From the NCBI GenBank assembly GCA_905221605.1, contig CAJNDS010002569.1, forward strand, positions 188,501-252,500: a DNA stretch of 64,000 bases, given 5' to 3'. The notes beneath the pieces were generated by a model. It saw nothing but the letters and a program-made list of their open reading frames with translations. It searched no databases and was not told the origin of the DNA. Shown piece after piece: positions 10,478-20,175 of the stretch (position 1 is its first letter; the number at the start of each line of letters is the position of its first letter). This stretch comes from Symbiodinium natans (lineage: Eukaryota; Sar; Dinophyceae; Suessiales; Symbiodiniaceae). The position numbers and the translations under genes were made by a program.

Positions 10478-10573
10478 GCTGGCCTGCTGGCCTTCAAGCA
10501 CGCGGTGCTCCAGCAGAAGCTGCGGCGGGAGCGGGATGACTCGTGGCAGCAGATGGGGGCGCGCGCTTGGAGG
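10478..10573 (+). CDS. Internal exon, helical charged peptide
   Basis: 96 nt, phase 0/0: acceptor CTCCTCAG, AGLLAFKHAVLQQKLRRERD then DSWQQMGARAWR, donor AGG|GTTGAGTGG. Likely amphipathic or coiled helix. Flanked by CCCTAAA tracts on both sides. Confidence 0.6.
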
Positions 10574-11355
10574 GTTGAGTGGGGTTTTGGGCGTCCTCTC
10601 TCTTGGGGGTTCCTGGCACCCTAAACCCTAAACCCTAAACCCTAAATCCTAAACCCTAATCCCTAAACCCCAAACCCTAAACCCTAACCCTAAACCCTAA
10701 ACCCTAAACCCTAAACCCTAAACCGCTTGTAGGGGTGTTTAGGGCTCCAGGGTCTCCAGGCGTTTTCTAGTTCGGCGCTTGCAGGGTGTGGGACTTAGGG
10801 TTTGTTTAGGGTTTAGGGTTTGGGGTTTAAGGTTTCGGAATGACCTAGGGTAGGCGCTGATGGCTGATTGCCTTTGTCTTAGGGTAAATGTTCCCTTACG
10901 GGCCCCGAAAAGCAAGAACGGCGCCCTTTTCATTTCTCGGTTACTCTTGGGTTTTGGCTAGGGAGTATGGGAGTTTCGGGTTTATAGGGCTAAGGGTTTA
11001 GGATTTCGGGTTTATGGGGTTTAGGGTTTGGATATGGAGTTTTCCGGGGTTTCCGGGTTTTGCGGTTTACGTAGGCTTAAAGGTTTCAGGGTGTAGAACA
11101 GCCCAGGCTACTGCCTGGCCGCTGTAAGTACCTATCATCCGGACGAGCACAGCTGCTACATGAGCCAAAGCAAATTCTAATAGCATGCCCCGGTGCCATG
11201 TAATGCTGTATATATACTACTCAAAGTTCTCATTCCATTAGAGGTTCCCTCCGATCACGTATAACTGTGCACCCCTCTACTGCTAAAGCTACACCCAAAT
11301 GATGTACCTGAACCCTGAAACCCCAAACCCCAAACTCCCCAACCCAATGCCGAAG

Positions 11356-11448
11356 CAGCTCTACAAGGAGGGCCGCCCTCCCTCGCCGAAGAAGAGCCTC
11401 CTGGCTAGATGTGGATCCATCGAATTTATGATTGGCCGCTTTTTCTGA
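11356..11448 (+). CDS. Putative terminal exon
   Basis: ATGCCGAAG then QLYKEGRPPSPKKSLLARCG then SIEFMIGRFF and TGA at 11446. The antisense frame is also open. Confidence 0.35.
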   Translation, partial: QLYKEGRPPSPKKSLLARCGSIEFMIGRFF

Positions 11449-11540
11449 ATGCTTTGAGCTCGGGCTTCTAGGGCTCAATGCTTTAGCTGAGGCTTATCGG
11501 GGCCCAATGTGTCCACTCGGTTTCTGGGCCTGAGGGCACC

Positions 11541-11675
11541 ATGTCCTTCGGGGTTTTCGGGGTTTTGGTCGCTTCAAATTTGCGAGGTTGTAGGTTCGTG
11601 CGAAACCGCGCAAAGCCTCACGATGAATGTTCCTCCAAGGCCTTCTGCAAGAAGTCTTACGGCTCTAAACCCTAA
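11541..11675 (+). CDS. Small ORF or first exon, hydrophobic start
   Basis: GCACCATG context; MSFGVFGVLVASNLRGCRFV then Lys/Cys-rich KAFCKKSYG. Stop TAA is formed by the first CCCTAAA unit, so it may instead splice at TACG|GC to a later exon such as 11757 (LHDRFEPRQGAHR). Confidence 0.35.
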   Translation: MSFGVFGVLVASNLRGCRFVRNRAKPHDECSSKAFCKKSYGSKP

Positions 11676-12092
11676 ACCCTAAGCCCGTCAACCCCTTAAC
11701 CCCTTAATCCCTCAACCCCTTCACCCCTTCACCCCTAAACCCCTGAAACCCTCAGCCTCCATGACCGGTTCGAGCCGCGGCAGGGCGCGCACAGGGTGGA
11801 GACCAGTCAGTTGCATCTAAGGTGCCAAGCGGCGCACCTCGGCTCCAGGCGCTTATGATGCGAAGCTACAGGGGTAGAGGAGATACCCGCTAAGATATCT
11901 GCCAAGTTTCTAGAGTGCTTCTTAGCAGAGGAGGCCCCCTAAAAGGGTACAAAAAATAGGGGGGCGTTTTCACATGTGAAGCCAGTAGTGAAGCCTCCTT
12001 TGGTGCTTGAAAAACCAGGCTCCCGAACAATCCACGTATCTTGGCTCTTTTCGTTGGGCTTATTAGGGTTTAGGGTTTAGGGTTTAGGGTGG

Positions 12093-12290
12093 GGCTTGAA
12101 GATCCTTAATACCCTTCTACGACTCTACTACTTCCTTAAGAAGCCCCCCCCCCAAAAAAAAAAAAGAGACTCTTCCTTATAAGGTTAATATAGGGGTTTC
12201 TATTTTTTGGGGGGGGTCTTAAGCAAATAGTAGCCTTCAGGTTTTTGTTCTTGGGGGGGGGGGGTTCTTAAGCAAATAGTAGCCTTCAGG
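12093..12290. mobile_element. Family G element(s)
   Basis: CTACTACTTCCTTAAGAAG with a poly-C/poly-A loop, then two right arms TCTTAAGCAAATAGTAGCC in tandem; apparently a copy with a duplicated right end. Confidence 0.65.
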
Positions 12291-12302
12291 GTTTCGTTGC
12301 AG

Positions 12303-12370
12303 GTAACAGTCGCCGAGCATCCGTTGCTGGACCGGTAGCCGGCCAAATCTCACAAGGTGGCGGGCTTGGG
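12303..12370 (+). CDS. Internal exon after family G element
   Basis: TTTCGTTGCAG then NSRRASVAGPVAGQISQGGG; donor GGG|GTTTAGGG. 68 nt. Confidence 0.45.
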
Positions 12371-13085
12371 GTTTAGGGTTTAGGGTTTAGGGCTTAGGGC
12401 TTAGGGCTTAGGGCTTAGGGTTTAGGGTTTAGGCTTTAGGGTTTAGGGTTTAGGGCTTAGATGGATTCAGGATTGTGAGACAGGCTTTGCACGGTGGTTG
12501 AAAGCCAGTGCTCTTGCGTTTGGATTGACAGGCAGAGCGCTCGGGTTGCTCATGAGGCATTAGAGAAAGCTCCACTATGTGTTACAAGGTTGTTTATGGA
12601 AGACCCGAGGGTTTTGGCGATTTGCACATGTAAGGCTGTAGAACTTGAGGCTCTGGGCTTAAGCTCCAGATTTTCAGGCAAGCTCCCTTGGTTGGTGAGA
12701 TGCAGGGTTCAGGATTTGGGGTCAAGAGCCCTAAGCCCTCAGCCCTTGCACCTCCAATCGGGGTTCAGTCACTCTCCCACAGCTCGCTGTCCCAAAAGCC
12801 CTTGCTTTCCTGCTCGAGATGCGTACTTGTCAAGTTGGGCGTCTGCTTTCTAGAGCTTCTCACAGGGGGGGGGGGGGGGGAGTCCTTCTAGAACCCACGC
12901 CCCTCACACCCCCACACCCCGCCGCGAAAGACAAATTAAACGTAAAGCCCTAAACCCCCTGAAACCTAAACCCTGAACCCTAAACCCTAAACCCCAAACC
13001 CCAAACCCTAAACTCCCTAAACCCTAAACCCTAAAACAACCTAAAACCCCAAACCCCAAACCCTAAACCCTAAACCCTGCCACAG
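12371..13085. other. Mostly tracts; weak ORF
   Basis: F tract to 12460, weak plus ORF 12494-12853 with no recognised domain, poly-G at 12867, then R tract 12945-13080. Confidence 0.5.
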
Positions 13086-13167
13086 AGACCCGATACCCTG
13101 CAGCTGAAGTTTTCAGGTGCCGGCGGGAGGCGGACCTCGGGCGCGGGGCTTCCGAGGCCCTCCTCCG
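13086..13167 (+). CDS. Internal exon
   Basis: CCCTGCCACAG then TRYPAAEVFRCRREADLGRG then ASEALL; donor CCG|GTGAGGGG, a near-consensus 5' splice site. 82 nt. Confidence 0.55.
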
Positions 13168-13614
13168 GTGAGGGGAGACGAGCCTTGGACAGAATAGGGT
13201 TTAGGGTTTAGGGTTTGGGGTTTCGGGTTTCGGGTTTCGGGTTTAGGGTTCAGGGTAAAGGGGAAAGGGTTTGGGTGTAAGGGCTGGGGTTGATGGAGCA
13301 TTTGTAGGGTTTGTAGGGTTAGGGTTTGTAGGGTTTGCAGGGTTTGTTGGGGTTGTTAGGGGTTGTCGGATTGTGGGGTTGTAGGGTTGGAAGTTGGAGG
13401 TTTGTAATGCTTGAAGTTTGGGGTTTGGAAACTGAAGTTCAGGGCTTAGAGCTGTTCGGGGTTTGGTTGTGTTGAGTGGTTTGAGTCTGGAGACATCGGT
13501 TTGGTGGGGTTAGGATAAATAGGGGGCTTTGGGGCATTTCGGGGCCAAAGCCTTACTGCTTGCCAGCCGAGAATCCGCCCGCCTCCCTTCTGGTGCATAG
13601 GGTTACGTATGCCA

Positions 13615-13862
13615 CAAGCCTTAAACCCTAAACCCCAAATCCTAAACCCCAAACCCCAAACCCCCCTAAACCCCAAACCCTAAACCCAAACCCCCCTATA
13701 CCCCAAACCCTCAACCCCAAACCCTAAACTCCCTAAGCCCTAAACCCCAAACCCTGAACCCTAAACCCCAAACCCCAAACTCTAAACCCGAAACCCTAAA
13801 CCCCAAACCCTAAACCCCAAACCCTAAACCCCAAACCCTAAAACCCTACACCCTAAACCCTC
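13615..13862 (-). repeat. CCCTAAA/CCCCAAA array
   Basis: Mixed CCCTAAA and CCCCAAA units with CTAAACCCC spacers. Confidence 0.95.
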
Positions 13863-13875
13863 AACCGCTTGAAAG

Positions 13876-13941
13876 GAGGCCACTCACCAAGTCGGCGGCG
13901 GTCCTCTGTGATGTCGCCTCCCGCGCCTGCCTCTCCAGCAG
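13876..13941 (+). CDS. Internal exon
   Basis: CTTGAAAG then RPLTKSAAVLCDVASRACLS; donor CAG|GTGGGG. 66 nt. Confidence 0.45.
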
Positions 13942-14186
13942 GTGGGGATCAGGGCTCAGGGTTTTTAAGCTTTGGGGTTCAGGGTTTGGGGTTTAGGGTT
14001 TAGGGTTTAGGGTCTCAGGGTTTAGGGTTTACAGGGTTACAAGGTTTAGGGTTTAGGTTGTAGGATGCTTGGCTATTTCTTTCAACCCCGCGAAGGGAAT
14101 TGTGGGTGTCTTTTGGTTGTCGAGCGTGGCCTCAGGGTTCCAGTGGCTTCATTCAGGGTTCAGGGTGTTCGGGCTAGACAACCCTA

Positions 14187-14322
14187 AACCCTAAACCCTA
14201 AACCCTAAACCCTAAACCCTGAACCCTGAACCCTAAACCCTGAACCCTGAACCCTGAACCCTGAACCCTAAACCCTAAACCCTAAACCCTGAACCCTAAA
14301 CCCTAAACCCTAAACCCTAAAC
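14187..14322 (-). repeat. CCCTAAA/CCCTGAA array
   Basis: About 19 units with blocks of CCCTGAA. Confidence 0.96.
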
Positions 14323-14549
14323 TTAAGCCCTCAACAACTCACTGAGTGCTGACACGCGTGCTGATGATTGCTGCGGCCACTCCCGCGGTCGATCTATCCT
14401 TCGGCAGCTAGAGAGCTAGCGACCTGCCTCACTACTTATTACCCTAACCCCTACACCCCAAACCAAAATTAAGGTTTAAGGTTTAGGGTTTAGGGTTAGG
14501 GTTTTAAGGTTTAGGGTTTCTGGTTTCGGGTTTCGGGTTTCCTTAACAG

Positions 14550-14641
14550 CAACCCATCTCTGCGCATTTCTCGGGGTGCCAGCGGAGGCAGCGCCAAGGA
14601 CTCCCCACGCACGCTGCAGCGCATGCGGCGGATGAGCCTGG
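14550..14641 (+). CDS. Internal exon, Ser/Arg-rich
   Basis: Acceptor CCTTAACAG directly follows a TTTAGGG/TTTCGGG tract; NPSLRISRGASGGSAKDSPR then TLQRMRRMSL; donor TGG|GTTAGGGG. Shows that an F tract can also precede an acceptor. Confidence 0.5.
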
Positions 14642-14954
14642 GTTAGGGGTTAGGGTTTAGGGTGTAGTGACTAGTGAATAGGGTAGGGTTTAGGGGATGG
14701 GTTCAGGGTTTAGGGTTTAGGGATTAGGGATTAGGGATTAGGGATTGGGGTTTAGGCTCGCGGCCCTGACAGAGTCAGGGAAAGGGGTGGTCTCAAGCCA
14801 CGATGCAGCCTCGAAGGGCGTCTTAGTGTATGTATGGTCAATTCCCCCAGGCCTAAACCCTCAACCCTATTCCCTAAACCTAAACCCTAAACTCTAAGCC
14901 CTAAACCCTAACCCAAAACCCTAAACCCTAAGCTCTGTAGTCTGGGGCCCCCAG

Positions 14955-15179
14955 AGCCTAAACCGCAGGATCTTGGTTTTCAAGCGCGGGCAGCGAATGC
15001 CAGATGAAGTCTCATTTGGCTGCCTTCTACTTGGAGGTTCATGGTACTTATTAAGCAATCGCAACTGTACTTATAACCCACGTATAAGCCCCTTAAGTGC
15101 CCCAATGTGGCTATAAGTACCATGAACCTCTTTCTGAGGCACGGCCACAGTCCTCGCCCCTGAACCCCGAGATTCCTAA
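14955..15179 (+). CDS. Last two exons split by a family B introner
   Basis: Exons 14955-15036 and 15139-15179 join in frame: SLNRRILVFKRGQRMPDEVS, FGCLLLG|GTATVLAPEPRDS, stop TAA at 15177. Acceptor before the first is GGGCCCCCAG after a CCCTAAA tract. The stop falls at the edge of the next CCCTAAA run. Upstream exons and function unknown. Confidence 0.6.
15037..15138 (+). mobile_element. Family B introner
   Basis: 102 nt GT-AG. Starts GTTCATGGTACTTATTAAGC and near its end has TAAGTACCATGAACCTC, giving a long terminal inverted repeat; ends TTTCTGAG. Other copies at 22369 and 57806. Confidence 0.8.
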
Positions 15180-15692
15180 ACCCTAAACCTGAATCCCGAA
15201 ACCCTAAGCCCTGAACCCTAACAAACCCCAACCCCAAAACGACCCTAAGCCATGAGTGGCAATCTTCAGAGGCTTCAGGGCCCGGTTCAGGGCTTAGGAG
15301 GTTTTGGATTGTGAGTTTGGCGTTTAGGGCTTAGAGGATTAAGGGTCTTGAGTTTAAAGGGCGGGTTTAGAGAGTTTAGAAAATTAGACGACGAGGCTTA
15401 GCGTCCAGGGGGTTGGGTTGGAGTGTTTTAGGGTGCATTGGCGTGCTCGGGGTTGCTTCAGAGGGTCTACTACGGGAGGGCTTAGGTTGTTGAATGTTTT
15501 TTGCGGGTGTCAAGTTTTTGGGGCAGGGCAACCGACAATTGAAGTCGGACGAGCATGATCCGAGTAGCCTGTTCTGCATAAGCCTTAAAGAAGGGAAGTC
15601 TACCCAGCAATTCTGGACATTTTCCACTTCTGAGAGTACATATGGAGAGGTTTAGGGTTCCTGTGCGGGCTTCGGGCTCCTGATCCCTTCAG

Positions 15693-15848
15693 TGCCGTTT
15701 TGGGCTTGTTGCCGGAGTCAACAAGTACGCTTCCTCGCAATCTAGAAGTCTAGGCCCTAAACTAAACAAGCCCTTCCACCCGCCTGGCACGTGGCTTGGC
15801 CCAACTCTCGCATCCAGCCTGTCTGGCCCAACACGGGTCAGCAGACAG
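15693..15848 (+). CDS. Exon with weak caspase-like motif
   Basis: 156 nt, phase 0/0, between CCCTTCAG and CAG|GTTCAGG. Starts CRFGLVAGVNKYASS, which resembles the first strand of C14 caspase-like domains (GINKYA); the rest is Pro-rich. Family assignment is tentative. Confidence 0.35.
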
Positions 15849-17378
15849 GTTCAGGTTCTGGATGTTCTTTGGCGTTCAAGGTTTTAAGGGTTTAGGCTTT
15901 AGGGCTTGGTGAATCAAGCACGTTGGGCAAACAAGAAAGTGCTGCATGCCAGCTGCAGGGCAGCATGCCAACAAAGCTGCCTCGCTGATGGAAATTTCAC
16001 AAGGGCAGCGCTACATGTTAAGTACCCTTCATACCCCTTTTGGGGGGGGGGGTCTCATTAGGGGGATTCTCTTCTATTTGGGGTAGAAAAGGGGTGCCCC
16101 TATTTTGGGAAATCATCACTGACGTCTTATATTTGTTTGGGGCGCGTCAGGCTGGACCATTTCCTAGGTGGTCAAAGCTTGCTGTTGCCCCGAAAAAAAG
16201 CCCTACGCCCCAAGAGAGTGATCCGAAAGAACTGGCCAGCTGAACCCTAAACCCTAAACCCCCTAAACCCCCTAAACCCTAAACCCAGGCCCTGGGCCCC
16301 CCCAAAGCCTCCCCAAAGCCCGGAAGCTCTGGAGTAGCTCTTGACAGGGAACCAGAGCAGTAGGTACCTTCTGTCACCTGAAAACCCTCCTAAGAAATTT
16401 GCCCCAAGGTCCGTAAGCTCTAAACCCTAAACCCTAAACCCTAAACCCTAAACCCTAAACCCTAAACCCTAAACCCTAAACCCTAAACCCTAAACCCTAA
16501 ACCCTAAACCCTAAACCCTCTTCCGGGATATCCCAAGGTCCTTAGTAAGAACCGGTAAGATGTCAGCATCTTCGGCTAAGGCTGTTGGGCTGCAAACCCT
16601 CGGCCATGTGAGCCTGGCTACGCGCTAGACTACCTTAAGCTTGCTGGGTTTAGGGTTTAGGTTTTAGGCTTTAGGGTTTGGGGTTTGGGGTTTAGGGTTT
16701 GCCCTGAGCATGCCAAATCACTACGAGCATTTTGGGGATTTTAGGGGGGAGACCACAGACCAAAAATGCCAAAAAAGCCAAGAGAAGTCAGCGGTTCGGG
16801 TTGGCCCTCGCAACCTCGAGATGAAAGAGGGTTTGCCGAAATTAGGGGTACCTTATTGGGGTCCTGATTACAGGGTTTGTATGAGGGGGGATCAAACCTC
16901 CTTGCTTCATCCACACACCCATCTGCCAAGCGGATCTGGGTGCTGTGCTGTGGACACTGCTTCGCAGAGCGCTTCCCTCAAAGGGAAACAAAAAGGGAGA
17001 AGGACATCTGAGGTCCGAAAGAACCGGAAGCTGTATAGGGTTTAGGTTTAGGTTTAGGGTTTAGGGTTTAGAGTTTAGGGGAGTTTAGGGGGTTCCAGGG
17101 AGCCTCAAGGGAGTCTCAAGGCACAAGGCACGAGCCCTGTCTCAAGGCACGCGTGATGAGGAATGAGGCACCCTGCTTCCAGTAGTTCAGGGTTCAGAGG
17201 TTTAAGCGGCAACCTCACCCGGCACATCATCATCACCACCCCAGATCCTCGTTAACTTCTTGCACTTGATGCAGCCAACACCCGTAGCCCTTAAACTCTA
17301 TACTATGGGACATCCTTAAACCACCGAGCTGAGGGTTTCGCTAAACCCTAAAAACCAAAACCCTTAAACCCTAAACAG
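15849..17378. other. Tracts and family F elements
   Basis: F-type elements near 16022-16125 and 16838-16880; 14-unit CCCTAAA tract 16425-16518; weak ORF 16710-17045; no firm gene. Confidence 0.5.
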
Positions 17379-17484
17379 GGCGAATGCTCAGATTGGAGAC
17401 TTCTCGCAGCCTCTGGTTCGCAAGCTTGCCAATGAGCAGTTGCTGATACTGTGGACCAGAGCTTTCCAACCTTTTCAGGCTTGA
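17379..17484 (+). CDS. Terminal exon
   Basis: CCCTAAACAG, where the last telomere-like unit supplies the acceptor; ANAQIGDFSQPLVRKLANEQ then LLILWTRAFQPFQA, TGA at 17482. Amphipathic helical character. Function unknown. Confidence 0.55.
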
Positions 17485-17736
17485 CTTGCCTGTTTAGGTC
17501 TAGGGTTTAGGGTTTAGGATTTAGGGCTTAGGGTTTAGGGTTTAGTTGTGGGTGCTTCAGAGGGTTGTAGGGTCTCATCCCGCGCTCGAATATTCGTACT
17601 TTACGACAGATTGGGGGCAAACTCCTTCTGTGACCTTAAAGCTCGACTTTAAACCCTAAACCCGAAGAATGTGGGAGCCATGTTGGTGAGGTTGTAATCC
17701 TTGGGGGAAGGGGCCGGAAGTCCTCAATTCGGGAGG

Positions 17737-17741
17737 GGGGG

Positions 17742-17793
<52 letters not shown>
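17737..17793 (+). repeat. Poly-G tract
   Basis: About 50 G with two A/C interruptions; similar homopolymers at 33064, 49196, 52315 and 55129. Confidence 0.95.
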
Positions 17794-17794
<1 letters not shown>

Positions 17795-17918
17795 CGGAAC
17801 CTTAGGGAAGCTCAGGGAGCCTTAGAGACGTGGTGAGGAGTACTAGGGAACCTTGGGTTACATACCCCCCTTAAACCCCCCCCTAAACCCTAAACCCTAA
17901 ACCAGCACCCCCAGCCAG

Positions 17919-18015
17919 GCTGCGAAGATGGTGGACGTGATTTCATTTGTGCTTGGCGGCATCACCGTGGTCTGGGCCTTTGGCCCCCTTTTCTCCCGAA
18001 GATTTCGGGCTTGGG
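17919..18015 (+). CDS. Internal exon with membrane segment
   Basis: CCCAGCCAG then AAKMVDVISFVLGGITVVWA then FGPLFSRRF; hydrophobic VISFVLGGITVVWAFGPLF looks like one membrane helix. Donor TGGG|GTTTAGGG. Confidence 0.5.
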
Positions 18016-18238
18016 GTTTAGGGTTTAGGGTTTGGGGTTTGGGGTTTAGGGTTTGGGGTTTGGGGTTTAGGGCAACCAGTTCGAGCCCCTTGGCCCCACA
18101 AGGCACAAAAGACCTAGAACGGCAAGCGGCGACTTCTAAGTGGCCCCTGCCACCAAAGCCCTCGACTCTTATACAAGCCCTTCCAGGGTTTAGGGGGTTT
18201 AGGATTTAGGGTTTAGGGTTTAGGGTTCGGTGCCTCAG

Positions 18239-18334
18239 GCCTTTGTGGCCCTGGTGGTACGCATGGGCGGTGACTGCATGGGGGCGGCGCACAAGCTGCA
18301 GGCACGAGACTGCGCCTGGAGGGAGATATTCTGA
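18239..18334 (+). CDS. Terminal exon
   Basis: GGTGCCTCAG after a TTTAGGG tract; AFVALVVRMGGDCMGAAHKL then QARDCAWREIF, TGA at 18332. Confidence 0.55.
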   Translation, partial: AFVALVVRMGGDCMGAAHKLQARDCAWREIF

Positions 18335-18435
18335 AGTGGGGGTTTAGGGTTTAGGGGTTAGGGGTTAGGGTCTAGGGGTTAGGGGTTTAGGTACTATAGA
18401 CAATAAGGTAACCCTAATATCGTACACCCCCAAGT

Positions 18436-18580
18436 ATATAAGGGTAGTTTCATGGTGCCTCAATGTGGTCCCCTACCCTCTTTGAAGGGTTCGGATGTAT
18501 GGGCCCTTGGGTTGTGGAGGGCATATGAGGGGTATATCCTGTTCAGGGCCCATACTAAGGGACCATGTTACGGCACTTAG
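18436..18580. mobile_element. Family C palindromic element
   Basis: GGGTAGTTTCATGGTGCCTC at the left and AGGGACCATGTTACGGC at the right; internal TGTATGGGCCCTTGG pairs with GGGCCCATACTAAGG. The exon-like block 18607-18644 (DVVVKATVQIVL) follows. Confidence 0.7.
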
Positions 18581-19158
18581 GGCCCGCAGAATCAACCAAG
18601 GCCCAGGATGTAGTGGTGAAGGCGACAGTGCAGATTGTTCTGAGGTGTAGGGTTTTGGGTTTATAAACCCTGCACCCTGGGGTTTAGGGTTTTGGGGTTT
18701 AGGGTGTTGTGCCCTTGGGCACTAAATTCAGGCGCAGAACTATCCTGTTTGTTGTGGCCATGTGTTGGCCCCAAACCCTCAACATCGCTAAACCCTAAAC
18801 CCTAAACCCTAAACCCTAGACCGTAAATCCTAACTGGGGCCGAGTGTAAGCATAAAGCTCCGGCAATCAAGCCTCGGACCTAGAGCTTGTGGGGGTTCAG
18901 CTCAAGCCTCATGGGGAGTTGACTTGTTGGGCCGACCCGAAACCCTGAACCCTAGACCCGAGACCCTACACCCTAAATCCCAAACCCACCCCCCCAGGAG
19001 AGAGAATCTTGCGGATGGAACCCCTATATACTCAGGGGCCATCTCGGGTCTGTCTACAGTATCTCTTTTTTTCGATAGAGAGAGAGAGAGAGAGAGTTTA
19101 TAGGGTTGATCTGGGGTCTTTGGGGTTAGGTGCGACCTCGAGCCTCCCAACCCCGAAG

Positions 19159-19215
19159 CTCGAGGAAGATCCGGCCGAACTCGTGAACCAGTTCAAGACA
19201 ATGGAAGGCGCTTAG
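19159..19215 (+). CDS. Exon, acidic
   Basis: CCCCGAAG then LEEDPAELVNQFKTMEGA; TAG at 19213 is created by the first TTTAGGG unit, or a GC donor GAAG|GCGC is used. Confidence 0.45.
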   Translation, partial: LEEDPAELVNQFKTMEGA

Positions 19216-19292
19216 GGTTTAGGGTTTAGGGTTTAGGGTTTAGGGTTTAGGGTTTAGGGTTTAGGGTTTAGGGTTTAGGGTTTAGGGTTTAG
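19214..19292 (+). repeat. TTTAGGG array, 11 units
   Basis: Clean tract beginning inside the stop codon of the preceding open frame. Confidence 0.97.
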
Positions 19293-19386
19293 GTCCCAGG
19301 AGCCCAAAGCCTTGTCAGCTCTCGATCGTCGCTTGCGCGGAAGCCAGCAGCTAACAATGCCAAACAACAAGCGATGATGAATCTAT

Positions 19387-19484
19387 AGCCCCCTTTAGGG
19401 ACTTCTTATTTACATTCGCTTATTTATACAAACCCAAGAGAAGATCAACAGTAGCATCAAGAGGATTCTTATTAAGGTTCTGAG
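19387..19484. mobile_element. Family H element
   Basis: CCCCCTTTAGGGACTTCTTATTT, TTATTTATACAAACCCAAG and TTATTAAGGTTCTGAGG match copies at 32638 and 56735 in order and spacing (about 100 bp). Confidence 0.65.
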
Positions 19485-19877
19485 GTAGGATTATGCTGAT
19501 GTTGATGCTGAGAAATCACTAGGAGTAGTAGTACCAACAGGAAGAAAAAGGAAAGCAAGAATACTATTAGCAGAAACAGAAGCAGCAGCGACAACAACAC
19601 TGAGTATATCGACAAGAGCTTGTCGTGGTCATAACTATGATAATTATCACTAATCCCCATGTGCCCTACGTTCTGAAGCGCTCTCTTCTCGGAAGCCCCA
19701 GAGCGCAACTGGCTAAAGACACTGATCCCGAAAGCCCTAAGCCCTAAACCCTAAGCCCTAAACCCGAAACCCTAAACCCTAAACCCTCAACCCTAAACCC
19801 TAAACCCTAAACCCCAAACCCTAAACCCTAAACCCTACTCAAGCCCGAAACACGCCCAATCTTTCAATCCACCGCAG

Positions 19878-19944
19878 CCGGCGTGCTCAAGTCTTCCGCC
19901 GCATTGATGGGAGCCCAAGTATCTGTTTCAGGGCTCTGTGGGGG
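19878..19944 (+). CDS. Internal exon
   Basis: Strong acceptor CTTTCAATCCACCGCAG; GVLKSSAALMGAQVSVSGLC; donor GGG|GTAAGAG, the best consensus donor near here. 67 nt. Confidence 0.55.
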
Positions 19945-20175
19945 GTAAGAGTTGAGGGATTTTAAGCCTACGCCCTAAACCCGAGCTAAGGCTCCAGAAA
20001 CGTTTGCCAGTCTGCATACTTGTCTTAGCTGGTAAGTCCTGAAACCTTAAACGTTAAAGCTTCAGCCTCAAACTTCATGTAGGCGCTTGAAGGGAAGGAT
20101 AGGACCCTCTCAGTTTAGAGTTTGGGGGGGTTTAGGGGGAGGGGGGTTTCGGGGGTTTAGGGTGGGAGACCGAAG

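Noticed and set aside
19472-19708. Minus ORF with Leu/Phe run
   Set aside because: Low-complexity GAA/CAG-like sequence; no splice signals or family match.
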